Positions 54,534 through 64,000 of a stretch of 64,000 bases of DNA are shown in pieces; the stretch's first letter is position 1; each line of letters opens with the position of its first letter. Below the pieces are notes generated by a model. That model was not told the origin of the DNA and made no database searches. It saw only the letters and a list, made by a program, of their open reading frames with translations. Made by a program: the position numbers and the translations under genes. The stretch is from contig JAZHRO010000013.1 in the NCBI GenBank assembly GCA_037157565.1, positions 74,827,501-74,891,500 on the forward strand, written 5' to 3'. The stretch is from Thalassia testudinum (Eukaryota > Streptophyta > Magnoliopsida > Alismatales > Hydrocharitaceae).

Positions 54534-56690
54534 ACGCACCTCCAACAATTGACACCCACATGCCACCATCCCCATTCGAGTGTCCTTCCCAAACACCAAC
54601 CATAAAGCACTACTTACCCAGCATCATACAATCTCTGGAACCTAGAGCTCAACCTCTTGTTCCCCGTCGAGCTATCATCCCAAAACTTGAAAGTTCTACC
54701 ATCCACCAATACACCCACCTCAAAACAATAACAATGCTGCACCAAAACCCTAAATCTCCACAAGGGGTAAGGCACTCTCATCCAGGTTTAAAGAGCACCC
54801 ATAGGAGTCCTGCAAGACACAAAACCATAGGGCATCTTCATTCAACAAGAGTTTCACCACCTATTTAGACAATAAGGAGTCTCCAAAATCCGAGAGGTGC
54901 AACACTCTCAAGCCCCTTTGATTGACCGATCTAAACAGTTTTCGCAACTCATGAGGCTTAAGAACCAACCTTTATGACCCAACCCCTTCCAAAAGAATCT
55001 GCATCTAATAGCATCAATTCCTTTGAGCACCTTCTTTTGTGGCTTAAGAATCGAGAAATGGAAAATCAGAATATCCGAGAGCACTGACTTCAAAAGCACC
55101 AATTTGCCTCCCCTAGAAAGTACCAGGCATCTCCATCCAACCAACCTCCTATCCAACTTGTCGATCAGAGAAAGCCAATCTCCCATCAATAGTTGCTTCC
55201 CCCTCAGAGGAGAAACCCAAATAGGTAACAGGTAAAGTCAAAGTCTGGGCATGCAGTTAACATAGAGCACACCGCAACCTCCTTAGGTGCCAAGTTCATT
55301 GATACGAAAGCTGATTTACTATAGCTAGTTGAGGTCCTAAACACCTCTAAAGATACAAACCATCAACTCCAAATGTTCAGCCTCCATGCCTCCTCCCTCA
55401 ATGAAGAATAGCATGTCATCAATGTACCGTAGAATGGGCGTCACCAAGGAATCATCATGCACTATATGGTACCCTCTCAAAAGACCCCCTACAAATGCCT
55501 TGAAAGCCATCAAAGCCAAGGTGTCAACTCCAAGATGTATAGGAACGGTGCCAAAGGATACCCCTGCCAAACCCCTCTCCATGGCTAAATCCAATTCCCT
55601 ATGGGCCTACCATTCATCAGCATTGAGAACAAAGTAGTCGTAACACACCTCTTCATATGCTCCAACCACTACTTTGGGAAGCGTCTCCTCCCCAACATCT
55701 ACCACAAATAGGACCAGGAAATCAAGCCATACACCCTAAAGAAACCAACCTTCCAAAAAAAAACTCTCTATCTTCCTCTGCCTCTGAGACGTCAACATCC
55801 CCTTCACAAGGATGAAAGACTCCTGTAAGGATCAACCTTGCAAGAAAGTTGTTTGAATTGGACTAATGAGCATGGGGAGGACTACCCAAAGTCTATTAGC
55901 CAGAACCTTAGCAACAACGAGGTAGACTGAGTTTGAGAGGACAATGGGTAAATAATCTTCAACAATCTCTACGTTCAACTTCTTACATAACATGAACATG
56001 TCAAATCTATTAAGTCTCTCGAACCTGAAATTTTCCATCAAGAATTCCTACATGATAGCCATGAAATCCTTTCTAACCACCTACCAAAATTCTTTGAAGA
56101 CAAGCATAGGAAAACCATCCGAGCCAAGCGATCCCTCGACCTTCATAGCTTATTAGAACCTCCTCCTAGGTCAGTTACCAGACTAGAAATGTAGAGACTT
56201 CACCATAAGTCAAAACCTCTATGTCTGGCCACTGCCATCCTCCTAAACTTCGATGCCTCATTAAGTCATGGAAGTAGACATTAAGTGCATTTCCAATTCG
56301 TTCCCTCCCAAAAACCATTTTGTCCCTAACCTTTAAAGACCTGATAAGGTTGGTCCTCGCATTAACCACCATGTGGAAGAATCGAGTGTTAGCATCCCCT
56401 TCCTTTAGCCAAAGCTGGCATAATCTCTGATGCCATTCCACTTCCCTTTTGTGGTCCTCCTGAAACACCACCTCGTATAACTTCGTATCTTCCAACACTT
56501 GTTGATTAAGGTCTCTAGAATCTTCTATTCTATCCAACCTCTCAATCCCATGTAGCGCTTCATCCCCATCCTTGCCCGCTTCTTCGTAAGTTCTCTCTTA
56601 TAAGCAATCAACAACAATCTCAAGTGGCTCAACTCTGCACCAATTGTGCTTGTTACGCTAGTTGGGGGGAACACGTCCAACCAAATGTCA
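54534..56690 (-). pseudogene. LINE A ORF2 reverse transcriptase and pre-RT linker
   Basis: Right to left: linker QLWLKEGDANTRFFHMVVNA; RT finger region RFERLNRFDMFMLCKK and PIVLSNSVYLVVAKVLANRL; catalytic strand ILRYIDDMLFFIEGG, where YIDD replaces the usual LINE YADD; thumb MMGDWLSLIDKLDRRLVGWR and GGKLVLLKSVLSD. At least three stops and several frameshifts. The segment 54534-54900 is more degraded. Confidence 0.85.
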
Positions 56691-56839
56691 CGAACAACGG
56701 TTTAAGTACCGATTTTGATGCTCCAAGTGCACATTTTGGAGGCACGCCAAAGGCACACTGTGGAAACGCCCATATTTCAATGTCGGATTTCGAGGCCTCG
56801 AACATTCTTCATTTCGAAGGCATGTCAACGCATGCCAAC

Positions 56840-57684
56840 AAAGACAACAAAATTTACTTGAAATGATTAGAATTGCAGGTAAATCACAAATTATTAACTT
56901 AAAACCTTAAAAGGCTACGTTAAAAGGGCATACATGTGAAAAACACAAATGTTGAACCAATACACATTCAAATAAATCATGCATATCTAAAGTCAAATTA
57001 AAATACATATTTGCACTTTACATTACAACCAAATTAAAACTTAAAAAAAAATGAAAAATTCAAGTACCTTATCAAATTGCCGAGATTTTTAGAACTCAGC
57101 AAAACCAAGAACGTTGTGTGGGACCCATTTCATCACCATTGTGCCACTTGGTTGATTCCATCTATTGTGGCATTATAAAGCTTTAAGGTAATCACAATAG
57201 ACATCCTACACCATATATGAATAAACGACTGGCGCTCTGTCACTACTTGCCTATACTCTTGATCACTCACATTAACTAATATGCCAAGACGAGAATATCT
57301 ACTATCTATGTATTGGTTGCTAAGATATTGACACGAGGATCCTAGTTGTCTTGAAGTTCCTTATAATGATGATTACGTAGCAGTTGTTTTTCCTATTTAG
57401 GGGCCCTGATAAGGTTGAGGAGACGGTGGCATCGACCGTAGGACTTCATAATCTAGGAAGAAGCCATATCTAGATGCGTTGTACGACAAGTAGGTGTCGC
57501 TGGCATACCCGTCATTTCCTAACTCAGGGTGAGATAGATATAAAGGTAAGAACTATGACTATATGATCCTACGTCATGGCTAGGCGATGCACCAAAAATC
57601 TGCTCACCAATGCTTGTGAAACCCCTAGATGAGCTGAAATCATCCATTAAGCACCATAATCCCAATATCCCTCATCATCAACGG
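56840..57684 (-). other. 3' non-coding part of hAT remnant
   Basis: AT-rich sequence between the hAT terminus and the nested MITE. Scattered short frames only; some text near 57100-57300 may belong to the transposase C-terminus or an adjoining exon-like segment, but no motif is firm. Confidence 0.45.
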
Positions 57685-58485
57685 CAAGGTTCGAAATGCT
57701 GATTTCGACGATGTGCCAATGAAATTGTAAGTGTGCATTTCGCCAGCATGCCAAGGGCACACCATGGAAATGCATATTTTTCAATTGGCATAACGCCGAG
57801 AGCACTTTGTGGAAATGCTAAGGGCACATCATGGAAATGCCCGTTTTTATAATTACATCCGTCGGTAATGTAATCATTTCATTCGATACATTTTATTTTT
57901 TATTGAATTTTTATGACCTTCGGTGGGCGAATGAATTCGTCGATTATTATTTTATGGGTTTTTTTTATGATTATGTCCATCAGTGACGACGTAACATACT
58001 GTGCGAATGTACAAGTACAACTCATTGTATAATGTACAACTCAACAATTGTTCAATGATGCATTGAATGATTAAAAGATATTTTTGGGGATTAAAAATGT
58101 TGTGACTTGGTCTTACAGAGATACAAAAGGACATTTTTGTCCACCTTTAAAAAGTTATTGTTCTTAGTTTGGTGTAAAAAGAGACGGTGCACATTAGTTA
58201 TAGAGGACCAAATGAACATGTTTTGAACTTTCGAACAACATGAAAGCTTAGTGTAAATTTGAAGGGAAAGGAGGACTGGTGCTGCAATGCAGTAGCAATA
58301 GGCCCAGGCAACAGCACGCAGCAGGGCCAGCAGAGCAGCATCGGCATTGGGATCGGCATCAGCATGCCGTCGGCATGGTCGACATGCTGGTGGCATTCCT
58401 ACTTCTCGACAACTATTCCATGTCGGCATGGCCATTCCCACAAAAATGCCATTTCGACAGCATGCTGTCAGCATTTAAAACCCTG
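57685..58485 (+). mobile_element. hAT-type MITE with perfect 8-bp TSD inside the hAT remnant
   Basis: ATCAACGG stands at 57677-57684 and 58486-58493. The left end CAAGGTTCGAAATGCTGATT and the inverse right end CAGGGTTTTAAATGCTGACA form TIRs. Subterminal GGCATGCCGTCGGCATGG-type words recur. The 801-bp element has no coding capacity. It lies in the 3' non-coding part of the hAT remnant. Confidence 0.9.
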
Positions 58486-58519
58486 ATCAACGGGTGTTAG
58501 AGTGGGAAGACGTTCACCA

Positions 58520-61200
58520 TGCACATTGATGTGTCGTTCTTCATAGTCCCTAGCACTTTGGTATTCACTACTACGAGTGTGCTCCCTCCCTCTATTGGAT
58601 AATAGTTCCGATTCAGATCCACATGTTTCCATTGTGCATCCACATCATCATCGTCTCCATCATCCAAGTTAGTCTTTAATGTAAACTATAAGGATTGTCT
58701 TTCTTCATCCTTTCATCAAGTACTCTGATAAGGAAAGTATGATGAACAGATCTAGTCATATGTCTTTCAAAATAGCATTGCCCCAACACCCATCACATGT
58801 TCTCCAACATCATTCATCCAGCTCTCTAATACATCATCTCTCTCCCCTATTAAAAGCATACGCTAAACCAATTGGATCAACATTCTCCTTATTATATCCC
58901 ACCTAGCAATGTCTCATCTTCAACCTTACATTGTAATAGATGAACACAAGGTCATTAAGTTTGTCATTACCCAGTCTATTTCTTCTTTTGGAGTAGTGAG
59001 GTTAAATGTACTCTAACTTCTTTCACATCTACCAACATATGTTGTCTACGACAGCACCTTAACAACCACCATCCATAAGTTTAAAGCAGTCATCCGATAA
59101 CAATGCTAGTTCAGATGTCAAAGGAAAATATTGCAATCATTAATCGGTTATAAGTAAAATCAACAATATTAGTGAGATTGATTATTACCGAAACGAATGC
59201 ACTTAATGGATTCTTGTACCAGTTTTGTCCCAAAGGACATTATCTTCTCTCTGTAAGATTTAAGTTGTACTATGAAGATCATATTTCAATCAAACATCTT
59301 ATTCGTTCATTAGCATACACTTCATAACTTTAAATTCATTATATATGTAATGTGCATAACTCACTCATACATAATATTTAATCTTCCATGACATGGATAA
59401 GCTTCTCCACCGCTACTTACAAGGCATTGACAAGATCTCCGCACATGTTAAGGTTGCACTTATAGAATATTTAGAATTTAGATAGTAGCCTACATTACAA
59501 TAAGAAATGATTAATAAATAAACGGTAAACACAAGGTATTCAATCTTCTACATTTACAATTTCGACAAATTAGTAACCAAAAAGGAGCAAATGTGACAAT
59601 ATGTTATTCCTTTCCCTAATTATCTTTAAGAAAAGCTCTTGCAACCTTCCTGCATTTTTGCAACCTTCTCTATCATTTCCGTTGCTGCATAGACATAACC
59701 CATCGTTAGCTTCTTGTCCCCGTCCACCATCCTCAATGATAGGACGACAGGCTCCATGATGCAAGTAATACGACTACAATCATCCCAAAATCTTATGGTG
59801 TTAAGCAAATCCTCTACGTCGTTCCCAACACGCGTCCTACTCTCAAACATGTCAAACCACCTTTAAGAGTTCATCATTGCCTTCAAACCAACCTTATTAT
59901 ATACAATGTTTTGCAAGACAATGTAGTTGATATAGAAGCATGTAATTCCATGACAGATCAATTCGTCATTGCAATACTCCCTCATCAACAGCAATACATG
60001 TCTATGATTTTAGATAAATGATGCAACACTTTGTGCCTTTTCAACAATTGAGGCAACAGACTTACAAAGCTCAAAGTTTTTTAAAATGAGGTCTATGAGA
60101 TGTGCAACACATGGAGTCTAAAAGATTCCATATCTATTTGATTTCATTACTTTCTCCCCGACCTTGAAGAAGCTTCCATTATCCATAATTATTTGTACCA
60201 CATGCTCATTTCCGACCTCATTGATAACATCTTTCATTAATCCAAAAATACACTTAAAATCTTTTACCTTCTTCGAAGCATACACGAATTTGATGAAAAT
60301 GAATTTGTCGTCACAATATACAAGGAAGTTAATAATCTGCCTTCTCGTATAGCTAGCCCACCAATCAGCCATAATTATAAAGCTATATTGTAACCATAAC
60401 GTCTTCAATTCATCGATGAACTGTTGTATCCCTGCTTTATCTATAGGCCTCTACTTGCTCATGCTCTCGTAGGCTTTAGGAGCTTTAACTCCCATCCCAA
60501 CTTGACCAGCAACATCAATGACATTCTATAACCATGATCCTTCCACCACATAAGCAAAAAGTGCATGACCATTAACAAGGCTCATCACCGCTTTACCAAT
60601 CATCTCCTTTGCATTACCCTAAATACCTTTTATCGTTTTCTGTTTGAGATCGCCTTTCCCCTTAACACACCTAGATCGAAAGAAACCAACAATGCCACCC
60701 TTTCATTTCTTAGCACGTTGTTCTGTCCCACTTATAACAATATATACATACCTTATGCTCCATGCTCTTTTATCTCCGACAAGCACTTATCATTCATGAT
60801 CACTTCTTGGTGAGTCTCATAATTTTGCTTAAATTGTCTTTTCTTCCGATCATCCTCCATATCACTTGGATATTGCAAGGCAATGCCAAAATCAAAATCT
60901 GAGTCTACGTCTTCGTAATACTAACAACAAATAAGGCCTCATGAACTTCTTCATTAGCTTTCTATTTGTAAATTTCTTTTCCTTCATCGACATCAACGTC
61001 CCAGCAATCAATTCCCACACATGAGGACAATGTTTACACTTTGCCACATTCTTGTCATATCTAACTAGTTGGTGCTTGAATCGTGTTATACCACCACCAC
61101 GTAACTGTTTCCCATAAAAGTTACACTTCATCATATGTTTGCTTCCATCCAATTTTGTGTAATACAACCACCCAATATCTTCTCTAGCATACTTAGGATT
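58520..61200 (-). pseudogene. hAT transposase: BED zinc finger, DUF659, dimerisation region
   Basis: The BED finger at about 61160-60950 reads MKCNFYGKQLRGGGITRFKH with NVAKCKHCPHVWELIAGTL; the first finger Cys pair is degraded (CNFYG in place of CNxCG). The DUF659 part (60408-60118) has INFLVYCDDKFIFIKFVYAS and CIFGLMKDVINEVGNEHVVQ. The RNase H-like end has FWDDCSRITCIMEPVVLSLR and GDKKLTMGYVYAATEM (59790-59640). An acidic Asp-rich tail with the C-terminus lies near 58650-58520. Many stops; not functional. Confidence 0.85.
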
Positions 61201-61290
61201 TGGTTTCCCACTTCAACAACAGCCTTCCCTTTCCAAACAGTGTTCTTGAAAATTACAAATTAAGCAACACATATAAGCATCTGTCATTTC

Positions 61291-62117
61291 TAAAGAGTAA
61301 GGGCATCCGCCACTAGTACAAAGAGCATGGAAGCCAAGGACCCAAAGGGCATCCCCACCTGACCCCTCTCCTAGGGTGGATGCATCCAACTACCAGGTTG
61401 CCATTGATCAGGATAGAGAAAGAAGTCGTTGTCACGCATCGCTTCATCCAATCTACCCAACGAGGGGAAACCCCCTTTTCATCAATGATGACCAAAGGAA
61501 TGACCATTGGACAAAGTTGTAGGCCTTACTGAAATCTACCTTTTAAAGGAAACCTTTCTTTCCCATTCTTCTCCTAAAAGCCAATATCTCTGAATCAATC
61601 ACATATCCATCTAGAATATTTCGACCTGGAACAAACATCGTCTGCACAAGTGCCACAATTTCTCCCAAAACTCCCCGTAATTTATTTGCAAGGGCCTTCG
61701 CCATAATGAAATAAATAACATTAGATAGTGTAATGGATCTATACTCCTCAATAGCCTTTGCTACCTCCTTTGAAAGTAAAAACATGTAGAATTTACTAAT
61801 CTTGTTGAATCATTGATTCCCATCAGCAAATTCACCAATCGCCCGCATAACATCTTCCTTAAGTAAAGTCCAAAACTCCTTATAAAAAGAACAGAAAAAC
61901 CATTAGGACCCAAGCAAGCATCTGCATTCAGCCCCCATATGACCTTCCTTCATCCTCTGTGAAAGACATGGTAAGATCCCTGTCTGCTCCTTTATAATAG
62001 CCGAGACATTTGTTCCCAACCATCTCCATCACCCTGTCATCCTCCTCCCTATAAATTCTGTGAAATAATCTGCAACCGCCTCCCTACCACAGTAATCAAT
62101 GCCATTCACCCTCAACT
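61291..62117 (-). pseudogene. LINE D: reverse transcriptase fragment
   Basis: Minus-strand text: DWMKRCVTTTSFSILINGNL and GVRWGCPLGPW (61500-61320), preceded by FLLSKEVAKAIEEYRSITLS and VYFIMAKALANKLRG-type finger sequence (61785-61600). It ends leftward at the hAT remnant and rightward at the 3' end of LINE E. Two frameshifts. It stops before the YADD strand. Confidence 0.8.
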
Positions 62118-64000
62118 TTTCTTTTTTTTTTTGAAGAAAAACGTGGAAGATTACCTGAGCCTAATAATCACACGTAAATTGTATTAAAAAGGAGTAAAAG
62201 GAACAGACTTACAAATTTTGCAGCCAAAAATTAAAAATAACCCTCACCTCTCTAAAATCATATTGTCCACCCAACACCTCTCATTACGAAAAACGGTATC
62301 ATTCCTTTAAAGTTAAATACACCAAATAATAGCAATACCCTGACACCAGCCCACCATATTAAGCAGCACATGATCTCTGAAGCTTGTCCAAAATCTTTCA
62401 AAATTTGTCTTGTCCACTGTGTTGAGATTAAAACATGACCAAACATTTCTGGCAAAATCGTAGTCGAAGAATAAATGTTGCACATCTTCATTCTCATTCT
62501 AACAAAGAAGGCAAAAAGTATCTCCATCAGGAGCCCATTTAGATCTAAACATCTAAGTAACAATCTGCTTTCTTCTTTGGAACCAAAGGAATAACCTTAT
62601 TTTGAGCGGAAATTTGCATTTCATAATCAATCTGGAATCCCCATCAACCTAATTACCAATGGTACCATCATTAATCAATAGTTTGTAAGCACGACTAACC
62701 AAGAATTTGCCCTACTTCCAAATAAATCCATCTGGCTCTGTAGATGAAGGAGAAAGGTCTTTAATATAATGCATTAGTTGCTGAAAATCACTGAAGGTAG
62801 ACTCCGAAAGACCCGCTAGCAGCCTGATGTCCCAACAATTATGAGCTCCATCCCATAAATCTTTTACCTTGGATTCCTTATTATCAACATGTTGAGATAA
62901 ACTCTAAAAAATCACAGAAAAAGACCTAATTTCTATCCAATTATCACGCCAAAATCTGAGAGTAACACCATCACCCAGAGACAAGAGTAAACTGATCTAC
63001 AAATTCAGAGAAAAGAGGTCTAATGGAGTGCCAAAAAGCAAAACGCCCATTGGAAACACCTGCATCCCCTTGCATCATCTTCATACAATCACCATAGGAG
63101 TCCCTCGGGATGGAATTCACCAAAGAATCATTATTGAATAGAAATCTGACCACCCATTTTAACAATAATCCCTCATTAAAATGAGATAAATTACACACAC
63201 CAAAACCTCCTTCATTCTTCGACTTACATATCTCACTCAACTTAACAAGTTGAGAAAATCTTCCCTCCGAATCAAGCCCTTTCCAAAAAAATCTCTTTCG
63301 GATCATATCGATATGCCTTAAAATCTTCTTTGTTGGCGAAAAGATCAACAAGAAGAACACCAGAATTGAGTTGAGGACGGATTTAAGCAACACCAATCCA
63401 CCTCTAGAAAGGAGTCTACCACTCTACGAAGAAAGTCTATTTGAGAACTTCTCAAGCAAGCACCTCCAATCCGAACACGTTTTTTTTCCTCTTAAAGGAA
63501 TACCAAGATAAGTGATTGGTAACCTCACCACGGATGTGTCCAATTCCAAGGTAACATTACTCTCCTCCACTGACTTCATGTTAAAAGGAACAAAGCTAGA
63601 TTTATTGTTAATTTTCAAACCTAAAATCTCCAAAAAAATATCACCAAAGAAGAAACATGCTTTACATCCCTCCCACCTCCAATAAAAAAAGTAGTATCAT
63701 CTGCATATTGAAGAATGGAAGTTAAAACCCTCCTATCAGCAAAAAACGATAAGCCTTTAAAAAGACCCCCATTGCAAGCTTTAATAGCCATGACCACAAG
63801 CATATCCACCGCAATATTAAATAGCATCGGCACTAACGGACAACCCAGACGCACTCCTCTTTGTGGCTGAATCCAAGTTCCATTAGCCTTCCCATTAATC
63901 AGCACCGAAAAGGAAGTAGTAACACACCTCTTCATCAAAGAAATCCAAGTGTCTGGGAATCCCCTCTTCTTAAGAATATCCCATAAATACCTCCAGGCGA
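62118..64000 (-). mobile_element. LINE E: 3' part with RT, runs off the window
   Basis: A T-run near 62118-62132 and stem GATTA/TAATC (62149-62169) mark its 3' end. It resembles LINE B there (GGAAGATTACCTGAGC in both). The zf-RVT-type end lies at 62563-62258. The thumb has KKILRHIDMIRKRFFWKGLD (63396-62971). RT has GVRLGCPLVPMLFNIAVDML and ILQYADDTTFFIGGG (63938-63660). Frameshifts separate the segments. The 5' portion is beyond 64000. It appears to be inserted in LINE D. Confidence 0.85.

Larger units (their letters stand above)
38113..56690 (-). mobile_element. LINE A, 5'-incomplete, split by a nested 15.7-kb block
   Basis: The T-run at 38113-38119 marks its 3' end. The text runs right to left: pre-RT linker (56537-56175), RT (56041-54908) and, after the solo LTR with its nested elements (38805-54533), the region ALSEARFDNLLELLAMIETF (38800-38600) and the zf-RVT end (38508-38245). 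The reading across 54534 to 38804 is continuous in content. The 5' end near 56690 abuts an hAT element. Same strand as SMG1. Confidence 0.85.
56692..61290 (-). mobile_element. hAT transposon remnant, autonomous-derived
   Basis: The left terminus CAACGGTTTAAGTACCGATT, with subterminal GTGCACATTTTGGAGGCACG and CACTGTGGAAACGCC, closely resembles the left ends of the hAT MITEs at 40261 and 57685. It encloses a transposase remnant on the minus strand (61200 to about 58520) and one of those MITEs. The expected right terminus is missing where LINE D text begins near 61291, so that end is truncated. Confidence 0.75.

Noticed and set aside
59570..60408. Domesticated hAT-derived host gene
   Set aside because: Stops and frameshifts break the transposase throughout; no long open frame remains.
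1..64000. A novel defence, CRISPR or biosynthetic gene system
   Set aside because: All recognisable coding text belongs to SMG1, transposons, a receptor-kinase fragment or plastid-like DNA.

Overview
The window is nuclear DNA of a seed plant, most likely an angiosperm with a large, transposon-rich genome. The evidence is spliceosomal introns with GT/GC-AG borders, a plant-type SMG1 gene, Ty1/copia elements, L1-clade LINEs with plant-type ORF1 zinc knuckles, hAT and PIF/Harbinger-like elements, and a plastid ycf2-like fragment. The species cannot be fixed from sequence alone. SMG1 argues against Arabidopsis thaliana, which is known to lack an intact copy.

One cellular gene organises the window: SMG1, the PI3K-like kinase that phosphorylates UPF1 in nonsense-mediated mRNA decay. 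It runs on the minus strand. Ten consecutive exons between 37612 and 7373 join into one open frame of 5,740 bp (about 1,913 codons). They encode the FRB-like region, the kinase N-lobe, the catalytic loop and most of the long C-terminal insertion. The N-terminal exons lie beyond 64000 and the FATC exon lies left of position 1. All splice phases agree. One intron must use a GC donor.

Almost everything else is transposon fill. 1-7372 (3' intron): a decayed copia carrying a second, short-LTR copia. 8007-14257: minus- and plus-strand copia remnants, an hAT MITE and an AT-rich element. 15508-23062: a 5'-truncated LINE with a 13-bp TSD, itself split by a copia with a perfect 5-bp TSD. 27157-34293 (intron inside the kinase domain): a LINE split by a PIF/Harbinger-like element that carries a receptor-kinase gene fragment and a further inserted element; two tiny poly(A)-only retro-insertions lie in the same intron. 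35330-37497: LINE remnants.

37613-64000 is a single intron of at least 26.4 kb with deep nesting. A copia remnant meets LINE A. LINE A is split by a roughly 2.4-kb solo LTR. The LTR is split by LINE B (16-bp TSD with one mismatch). LINE B is split by an hAT MITE (8-bp TSD), by a nearly complete young LINE C (perfect 18-bp TSD) and by a ycf2-like plastid fragment. An hAT transposase remnant (56692-61290) follows, containing a MITE of the same terminal-sequence family, then two more LINE fragments. No RNA gene, CRISPR array, bacterial-type operon or core promoter was recognised.
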